From JBDUDK01 sp040002995 (GTDB taxonomy: Bacteria > Actinomycetota > Acidimicrobiia > Acidimicrobiales > Ilumatobacteraceae): a stretch of 7,466 nucleotides of DNA. The notes beneath the pieces are model-generated. The model searched no databases, had not been told where the DNA came from, and was given only the letters and a program-made list of their open reading frames with translations. The DNA lies in contig JBDUDK010000151.1 in the NCBI GenBank assembly GCA_040002995.1, forward strand, positions 1 through 7,466, in the 5' to 3' direction. Shown in pieces: positions 1-3,764 of this stretch. The position numbers and the translations under genes were made by a program. How positions within the stretch are numbered: the first letter of the stretch is position 1; every line of letters begins with the position of its first letter.

Positions 1-644
1 ACCCAATCGGGTTCACTGAGCAGCTTGCGGCGGAAGTTGGCTGGGTCGAACTGGGTGTCCCACACTGCTTCGAAGACGCGCCGCAACTCGCTGAGGGTGA
101 AGTCGGGGCCCACGAACGCAGTGGCCAAGCTCGTTGTCTCGAGGTCGCGCTGGGCCCGTTCGACCGCGTCGCCGACGATACGCGCGTGGTCGAAGGCGAG
201 TTCCATGCGTCCACTCACGACATCCGCGACGGGACGAAGTGCGGTCTCGGTCACATCGGTCGCAGCTTTCGGCTCGCCGACGTCGCGCAGCACGGCAACG
301 TACGCAACGGTCACGACGTCGGTACGTGGGTCGCGTCCGGGGTCGCCGTACGCGCCGAGTTGAACGAGGTGAGCGGCGTCGACCACACCGGTCTCCTCAC
401 GCAGCTCGCGTGCCGCGGCCTGGTCGAGGGTTTCGTCGGGTCGTTTGAATCCGCCCGGCAGAGCCCACGAACCGGCGTAGGGATCGCCGCCGCGCCGCAC
501 GAGCAGCACGGTGAGCGCGTCGTCGACGATCGTGAAGATCACGATGTCGACCGTCACCGCGAAGGCCGGGTAGGTCGCGGCGTCGTAACCCTGAGGAACG
601 CGGTGACCAGCGCGGGCCGCACCCGGCGCACGTTTCTTGGCCAA
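1..644 (-). CDS. NrtR-type Nudix domain/winged-helix regulator (3' end outside window)
   Basis: Reading the minus strand from a TTG at 644 gives 214 codons without a stop up to the window edge, starting MAKKRAPG. A complete Nudix box lies at residues 65-87: G65, E71, R79-E80, E83-E84, G86, ending ELREETGV. Before it comes the usual Nudix strand (VDIVIFTIV, then TVLLVRR). Residues about 178-214 (FTLSELRRVFEAVW, then FDPANFRRKLL) match the C-terminal winged helix of NrtR-like proteins. NrtR family members bind ADP-ribose-type ligands through the Nudix domain and repress NAD-biosynthesis genes. Some have lost hydrolysis, but the box here is intact, so enzyme activity remains possible. An in-frame TAG lies just upstream (complement of 654-656), so the start is at 650 or later, and TTG is the only usual start codon there. 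No NAD gene is visible in the window, so the target is unknown. The family is about 215-240 residues, so only a few residues should be missing. An alternative is a plain ADP-ribose pyrophosphatase-like enzyme. Confidence 0.85.
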   Translation of the reverse strand, partial: MAKKRAPGAARAGHRVPQGYDAATYPAFAVTVDIVIFTIVDDALTVLLVRRGGDPYAGSWALPGGFKRPDETLDQAAARELREETGVVDAAHLVQLGAYGDPGRDPRTDVVTVAYVAVLRDVGEPKAATDVTETALRPVADVVSGRMELAFDHARIVGDAVERAQRDLETTSLATAFVGPDFTLSELRRVFEAVWDTQFDPANFRRKLLSEPDW

Positions 645-650
645 GACAAC

Positions 651-656
651 ATTCTA
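651..656 (-). promoter_or_regulatory. -10 box for the Nudix gene, leaderless arrangement
   Basis: On the minus strand TAGAAT is followed by exactly six bases (gttgtc) and then the TTG start at 644. That distance puts the expected transcription start at or next to the start codon, with no room for a ribosome binding site. No convincing -35 box is visible. Leaderless transcripts are common in actinobacteria. The -10 call is inferred from sequence only. Confidence 0.5.
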
Positions 657-663
657 GGCCGGT

Positions 664-688
664 ATGGGTACAAATGACCGAAACCCAT
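664..688. promoter_or_regulatory. Inverted repeat in the divergent promoter region (operator candidate)
   Basis: ATGGGT at 664-669 and ACCCAT at 683-688 form a perfect six-base inverted repeat with a 13-base spacer. It lies between the two -10 boxes, just upstream of TATAGT (691-696) for the VWA gene and upstream of TAGAAT for the Nudix gene. A dimeric regulator bound here could control both. Autoregulation by the adjacent NrtR-like protein is the simplest idea, but it is inference. Confidence 0.4.
668..683 (+). repeat. Short shared motif, copy A (GTACAAA...CCGAAA)
   Basis: GTACAAA (668-674), three bases, then CCGAAA (678-683). The same two blocks recur without the three-base gap at 1471-1483. 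Looser matches follow both copies (TGT, then GATCG and CCC). Copy A lies in the promoter of the VWA gene. It could be a shared regulatory site or chance. Confidence 0.3.
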
Positions 689-696
689 GTTATAGT
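688..696 (+). promoter_or_regulatory. Extended -10 promoter for the VWA gene
   Basis: TGtTATAGT is an extended -10 element (TG, one base, then a close match to TATAAT). The position 17 bases upstream holds GTACAA, a poor -35, which suits an extended -10 promoter. Transcription would start near 703 and give a leader of about 23 bases ending in the GGAGG ribosome binding site at 716-720, five bases before the ATG. Confidence 0.55.
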
Positions 697-716
697 CAGA
701 TCGACCCAATGATCTG
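697..716. promoter_or_regulatory. Inverted repeat at the VWA transcription start
   Basis: CAGATC (697-702) and GATCTG (711-716) form a perfect six-base inverted repeat with an eight-base spacer. It straddles the predicted transcription start and abuts the GGAGG ribosome binding site. A protein bound here would block initiation. If transcription starts further upstream, the RNA hairpin would sit against the ribosome binding site. Either role is inference. Confidence 0.35.
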
Positions 717-725
717 GAGGCGGCC

Positions 726-1442
726 ATGAAGGACGCAAAGGTTTCTCGAAACGGAAAGAAAGTGGTCCCGGTGACACAGCCCGAGGTGTGGTTCCTGCTC
801 GACCGCTCAGGCTCGATGCAGAGCATCGCCTCCGACGTGGTCGGCGGCTTCAATCAGTTCTTCGCCGAGCAGCGGGCCCAGGCCGGGCACTTGCGCGTCA
901 CCGTCGTCCAGTTCGACGACCAGGCCCCCCACGAGGTGCTCATCGACCGGGCCGACGTGGCCAACGTCGTCGACCTCGACGCCCACCGCTACAAGCCGCG
1001 TGGGATGACCCCACTGTTCGACGCCATCGACGTCCTCCTCGATCGGGCCGAACGCGCGGGCGGCTCCCCCACCGACCAGCTCGTCGTCGTGTTCACCGAC
1101 GGTCTCGAGAACGCGAGCCACCACGTCAGTCGCGAGGCCGTGTTCGCTCGCATCACGCGCCTCAAAGACGCGGGGTGGACGTTCGTGTTCCTCGGCGCCA
1201 ACCAGGACAGCTACGCCGCCGGCGGCGGCCTCGGCGTCGCGGCCGGGAGCGTCTCGAACTTCCGGGCCGACCGTCAAGGTGTCGAGGTCGCGTTCAGCAG
1301 CATCAGCCGTGGCACGAGCGAATGGCGCGGAAAATCCCAGTCGCGACGCCACGCCGAACGAGACGAGTTCTGGGGCGGACGCAAGGAAGCCGAAGAAGCC
1401 ACGGAGAAAAAGATTGAGGCAAGCTCTGACTACAAGCGGTGA
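726..1442 (+). CDS. Soluble von Willebrand factor A (VWA) domain protein
   Basis: The 238-residue protein carries one VWA fold at about residues 20-185. The metal-ion-dependent adhesion site is complete: D26-x-S28-x-S30 in LLDRSGSM, T95 in GMTPLFDA and D125 in VFTDGLEN. Intact sites of this kind bind a divalent metal and a partner protein. There is no signal peptide or membrane segment, so it should act in the cytoplasm. After the fold, residues about 190-238 are polar and highly charged (SRRHAERDEF, then KEAEEATEKK), probably flexible or helical. The ATG at 726 is supported by GGAGG five bases upstream. VWA proteins often work with an AAA+ ATPase of the MoxR type or in tellurite-type clusters, but no such partner is in the window, so the role is unknown. 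It is divergent from the Nudix regulator and may be under its control. Confidence 0.88.
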   Translation: MKDAKVSRNGKKVVPVTQPEVWFLLDRSGSMQSIASDVVGGFNQFFAEQRAQAGHLRVTVVQFDDQAPHEVLIDRADVANVVDLDAHRYKPRGMTPLFDAIDVLLDRAERAGGSPTDQLVVVFTDGLENASHHVSREAVFARITRLKDAGWTFVFLGANQDSYAAGGGLGVAAGSVSNFRADRQGVEVAFSSISRGTSEWRGKSQSRRHAERDEFWGGRKEAEEATEKKIEASSDYKR

Positions 1443-1470
1443 GATCGGCGCTGTCTGTTGGTGAAAATTC

Positions 1471-1483
1471 GTACAAACCGAAA
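1471..1483 (+). repeat. Short shared motif, copy B (GTACAAACCGAAA)
   Basis: Second copy of the GTACAAA and CCGAAA blocks found at 668-683. It lies in the 105-base gap between the VWA gene and the first zinc-ribbon gene. That gap holds no clear terminator hairpin. A nine-base direct repeat, GAGATCGGC, also occurs there (1441-1449 and 1494-1502). Confidence 0.3.
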
Positions 1484-1508
1484 ATCCTGTAACGAGATCG
1501 GCCCGTAC

Positions 1509-1547
1509 TGCGATGAGGGTGAGTGACCCCCACCGGAACGAGGCGCC
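1509..1547 (+). promoter_or_regulatory. Conserved leader of the first zinc-ribbon gene
   Basis: The 39 bases before the ATG resemble the 40 bases before the second paralogue (2023-2062). Shared parts are GCGATgAgGGT, then ACCGgAACGAGG directly before the start. GAGG at 1540-1543 is the likely ribosome binding site, four bases from the ATG and weaker than those of the downstream genes. GATGAGGGT may contain a -10 element or be a leader motif. Confidence 0.4.
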
Positions 1548-1937
1548 ATGCAACCGGCTCGACACCTGCGTGCCGTGGAACCCCTCGTCCGGCCCGTCGC
1601 GGCATGGGACTCCCAGGAACGTCGCTATCGCCCAGCGGTTGTACCGCCCACCGTCGCGTGCCGGGTCTGCTCGGCTCTAACGAGGGTGGCACCAGGCCGG
1701 ATGGTGGTGTTCGACGGCCGCGTTTACCACCGCTGTCCTCACTGCTCTGGCGCGTCTCGCATCCGCGCGGACGACGCCGACATGCTCCAATCACAACCGA
1801 GCTTGCCGGCCCACTATCGCCAATGGCCGCGCCGATTCGCGGCGCGCGTCAGCTACGTCGCCATCGTGATGCTGTTGGCCACCTGCACGGTGGCATGGTT
1901 GGCCCTCACCGTTCGATTGATCGCCTGGCTTCTCTGA
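1548..1937 (+). CDS. Small zinc-ribbon protein with C-terminal membrane anchor (paralogue 1)
   Basis: This 129-residue protein belongs to no family I recognise. Residues 1-14 form a basic-hydrophobic start, MQPARHLRAVEPLV. A four-cysteine ribbon follows: C38-x-x-C41 (CRVC) and C63-P-x-C66 (CPHC), 21 residues apart, likely binding one zinc. YHRCP and GASxIRxDDxD surround the second pair. Residues 102-122 are a strong hydrophobic segment (YVAIVMLLATCTVAWLALTV). It is preceded by RQWPRRFAAR, so the ribbon should face the cytoplasm with a short C-terminal tail outside. The next gene encodes a protein with the same first 79 residues in ungapped register (43 of 79 identical by my count), which fixes this reading frame and start. 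A longer ORF in another frame over the same bases is a shadow. Possible roles are RNA, DNA or protein binding at the membrane, all inferred. Confidence 0.75.
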   Translation: MQPARHLRAVEPLVRPVAAWDSQERRYRPAVVPPTVACRVCSALTRVAPGRMVVFDGRVYHRCPHCSGASRIRADDADMLQSQPSLPAHYRQWPRRFAARVSYVAIVMLLATCTVAWLALTVRLIAWLL

Positions 1938-1951
1938 TAACCGGCGTGCGT

Positions 1952-1966
1952 GGGGGCAGGCCCCCC
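1952..1966 (+). terminator. GC hairpin after paralogue 1 (possible terminator)
   Basis: GGGGG (1952-1956) can pair with CCCCC (1962-1966) around a five-base loop, 14 bases after the TAA stop region of the first zinc-ribbon gene. The bases after it (GACTGCGTTAAG) lack a clear T run, so this would be a weak intrinsic terminator or only an RNA 3' stem. Confidence 0.35.
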
Positions 1967-1979
1967 GACTGCGTTAAGA

Positions 1980-1995
1980 CTCGGCAATACCCGAG
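1980..1995. promoter_or_regulatory. Inverted repeat upstream of paralogue 2
   Basis: CTCGG (1980-1984) and CCGAG (1991-1995) form a perfect five-base inverted repeat with a six-base spacer. It lies between the GC hairpin and the leader of the second zinc-ribbon gene. It could be an operator or a second small hairpin. Five-base arms can arise by chance. Confidence 0.25.
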
Positions 1996-2022
1996 CGTGA
2001 CGTAATGACCGCCGCCCCGTTT

Positions 2023-2062
2023 CGCGATAAAGGTCAGGTACTCCGACCGAAACGAGGTAGCG
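2023..2062 (+). promoter_or_regulatory. Conserved leader of the second zinc-ribbon gene
   Basis: This stretch matches the leader of the first paralogue: GCGATaAaGGT, then ACCGaAACGAGG just before the ATG, at nearly the same distance. GAGG at 2054-2057 with a five-base spacer is the likely ribosome binding site. The match shows that the duplication carried its control region, or that both leaders are kept for a function. Confidence 0.4.
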
Positions 2063-2317
2063 ATGCGGCCAGCTCGACACTTGCGCCTCGTGGAACCCCT
2101 CGTGGAGACCGCGACGCCATCGGAGTTCCATGAACGTCGCTACCACGTTCAGATCGGGCCGCCCACCTTCGCGTGTCGAGTGTGCTGGGTCCGCACGACC
2201 GTGACAGCGGGCGGCGTCGAGCTCCACGGCGGCCGCGCCTATCACCGGTGCCCCGAGTGTGACGGCGCGTCCCTCATCCGCGAAGACGACGTCGACTTGC
2301 TCCGAGCCACGCCCTAG
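2063..2317 (+). CDS. Small soluble zinc-ribbon protein (paralogue 2)
   Basis: The 84-residue protein is the shorter twin of the gene 125 bases upstream. Its start, MRPARHLRLVEPLV, its ribbon C38-x-x-C41 (CRVC) and C63-P-x-C66 (CPEC), and the blocks ERRY, PPTxACRVC, YHRCP and GASxIRxDDxD all fall at the same residue numbers as in the twin. The least conserved parts are residues 15-23 and 42-56, apart from the cysteines. It ends four residues after the shared part (RATP) and has no membrane segment, so it should be cytoplasmic. It could bind the same partner as the anchored twin and compete with or complement it, but that is inference. I cannot name a family. The ungapped match to the twin makes the gene call much safer than its length alone would. 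Confidence 0.75.
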   Translation: MRPARHLRLVEPLVETATPSEFHERRYHVQIGPPTFACRVCWVRTTVTAGGVELHGGRAYHRCPECDGASLIREDDVDLLRATP

Positions 2318-2344
2318 CGTCGAGGCTCACGTCGTCGCGCTCTT

Positions 2345-2350
2345 TAGGGT
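2345..2350 (+). promoter_or_regulatory. -10 box (TAGGGT) for the flavoenzyme gene
   Basis: TAGGGT fits the actinobacterial TANNNT -10 pattern and lies 36 bases before the ATG at 2387. Transcription from about 2357 would give a leader of about 30 bases ending with AAGGAG (2374-2379), seven bases before the start. No good -35 is seen. Confidence 0.4.
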
Positions 2351-2386
2351 TGCCAAGAGACGTCGACGACGACAAGGAGACTCCGC

Positions 2387-3355
2387 ATGACCGTCGCCAC
2401 CCGGTTTACCGAGCTCGTCGGCTGCACTGTGCCCATCCAGCAGGCTGCTATGGGAGGCGCGTCCACCCCAGAGCTGGCCGCCGCCGTCTCGAATGCCGGA
2501 GGGCTCGGGATGCTGACAGGCACGGCCAATGACATATCCGCTGACATCGATGCCACCGTGGGCGCCGTTTCGGGCCGGCCCTTCGGCGTCAACTTCCTGA
2601 TGCCGTTCTTCGAGCGCGCCCTGCTCGACGCCGTCGCGCCCCGGGTTCCGCTGGTGGAGTGGTTCTGGGGTGAACCCGACCCGGTGCTCGTCGGCGTCGC
2701 CCACGATGCCGGCGCGTTGGCGGTTTGGCAGGTGGGCTCCAGAGACGAAGCTCTCGCCGCGGCGGCCGCGGGGTGCGACCTGATCGTCGCCCAGGGCGTC
2801 GAGGCCGGGGGCCATGTCCGGGGCGGCATCGGCCTCGTACCACTGCTCGACACCATCCTCGACTCTGTGGCCGTGCCCGTTATCGCCGCCGGCGGTATCG
2901 GAACCGCGCGTGGTGTGGCCGCGGTCCTCGCTGCCGGCGCGTCAGCGGCGCGGATCGGCACCCGCTTCGTTGCGACGGTGGAATCTGGCGTTCATCCCAC
3001 CTACCAGCAGGCCCTCGTCGACGCGGGAGCCGCTGACACCGTGTTGACCGAGGCCTATTCGGTGTGGTGGCCCGACGCGCCGCACCGGGTTCTGCGATCC
3101 GCGGTGGAAGCAGCCGAAGCCCTCGGCGACGAGGTCGTGGGCGAGGTGGGCGACGGAGCCGAGCCGTTTCCCATTCCACGCTTCGCGGTGCGACCGCCGG
3201 ACCGGGCGACACGCGGGCGCATCGACGCGATGGCGTTGTACGCCGGCCAGTCGGTGGGCGCGGTGAGCGCGATCGTGCCCGCCGCCGAGGTGGTACGCGA
3301 GCTCGGTGATGGCGCCGAGAAACTTCTCAACGCTGTTGTCCAGAGGCGTCAATGA
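2387..3355 (+). CDS. Nitronate monooxygenase-like FMN enzyme (NPD/2-nitropropane dioxygenase family)
   Basis: The 322-residue protein has the family's TIM-barrel layout and usual length. Near the N-terminus is PIQQAAMGGASTPELAAAVS, then NAGGLGML (36-43) and the strand FGVNFL (66-71). The conserved QGVEAGGHVRG (136-146) places H143 where the catalytic histidine of nitronate monooxygenases lies. Phosphate-binding glycines for FMN follow in VIAAGGIGTARG (165-176) and in the strand ARIGTRFVAT (188-197). Family members oxidise alkyl nitronates such as propionate 3-nitronate with FMN and oxygen, detoxifying them. Related proteins include enoyl-ACP reductases of the FabK type, so the substrate is not certain. 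It is cytoplasmic. The start is supported by AAGGAG at seven bases. The cupin gene follows 36 bases later and may be co-transcribed, though it has its own promoter-like sequence. Confidence 0.88.
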   Translation: MTVATRFTELVGCTVPIQQAAMGGASTPELAAAVSNAGGLGMLTGTANDISADIDATVGAVSGRPFGVNFLMPFFERALLDAVAPRVPLVEWFWGEPDPVLVGVAHDAGALAVWQVGSRDEALAAAAAGCDLIVAQGVEAGGHVRGGIGLVPLLDTILDSVAVPVIAAGGIGTARGVAAVLAAGASAARIGTRFVATVESGVHPTYQQALVDAGAADTVLTEAYSVWWPDAPHRVLRSAVEAAEALGDEVVGEVGDGAEPFPIPRFAVRPPDRATRGRIDAMALYAGQSVGAVSAIVPAAEVVRELGDGAEKLLNAVVQRRQ

Positions 3356-3365
3356 GGGCGATACT
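3336..3365 (+). promoter_or_regulatory. Promoter for the cupin gene
   Basis: TTGTCC (3336-3341), 18 bases, then GATACT (3360-3365) resemble -35 and -10 boxes. The pair overlaps the end of the flavoenzyme gene. Transcription near 3372 would be followed by a perfect AGGAGG (3381-3386), five bases before the ATG. This would let the cupin be made at a higher level than the gene before it. Confidence 0.5.
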
Positions 3366-3391
3366 GCCGACACCTACAAGAGGAGGACGCC

Positions 3392-3757
3392 ATGGCCGGC
3401 CTCATACAGAAGAACTTCGACAGCCCCGAAGAAGTCCGTAAGTTCGATCAGGGCTCCGGCAAGCTCGAGCTGGTGAACCTCGAAGGTGGTCCCGTTGGAA
3501 AGGCCACGTTCGAGCCCGGTTGGAAGTGGTCTAAGCACGTCAAGCCCATCGCCGGCACCGACAGCTGTCAGGCCGCCCACATGGGCTACTTCATCTCCGG
3601 GCGTATGAAGGTTGTGATGGACGACGGAGAAGAAGGCGAGTTCGGACCGGGCGACTTCATGGTGTGTCCTCCCGGTCACGATGCGTGGACCGTCGGCAAC
3701 GAGCCCTGCGTGGTCATCGACTGGCAAGGTGTCGCGGACTACGCGAAGCGCCGCTGA
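3392..3757 (+). CDS. Small single-domain cupin protein
   Basis: The 121-residue protein is a one-domain cupin. The first motif region runs WKWSKHVKPI...CQAAHMGYFISGRM, with H49 and H63 spaced more widely than in the classic HxH pattern. The second runs GPGDFMVCPPGHDAWTVGN (85-103), with H96 right after PPG and A98 where the usual motif-2 histidine would sit. H49, H63 and H96 are therefore the likely metal ligands, with C59 and C92 nearby. I know this variant as a widespread uncharacterised group in actinobacteria and proteobacteria, with no assigned reaction. There is no signal peptide, so it is cytoplasmic. Its strong ribosome binding site suggests good expression. Its stop lies only seven bases from the stop of the convergent cyclase gene, leaving no room for a separate terminator. 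Confidence 0.85.
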   Translation: MAGLIQKNFDSPEEVRKFDQGSGKLELVNLEGGPVGKATFEPGWKWSKHVKPIAGTDSCQAAHMGYFISGRMKVVMDDGEEGEFGPGDFMVCPPGHDAWTVGNEPCVVIDWQGVADYAKRR

Positions 3758-3764
3758 TCTGCAC

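Noticed and set aside
397..853. Minus-strand ORFs around the start of the Nudix gene (777-397 and 853-554)
   Set aside because: They are in other frames than the one carrying the Nudix box and winged helix, and they run through the divergent promoter region.
807..1565. 252-codon minus-strand ORF opposite the VWA gene
   Set aside because: It lies antisense to a gene with a complete VWA metal site, a good ribosome binding site and a promoter. Its sequence shows no domain and is explained by the GC-rich codon bias of the real gene.
1523..2005. 160-codon plus-strand ORF overlapping the first zinc-ribbon gene
   Set aside because: The frame starting at 1548 matches its paralogue residue for residue; this one gives a low-complexity Arg/Pro-rich product.
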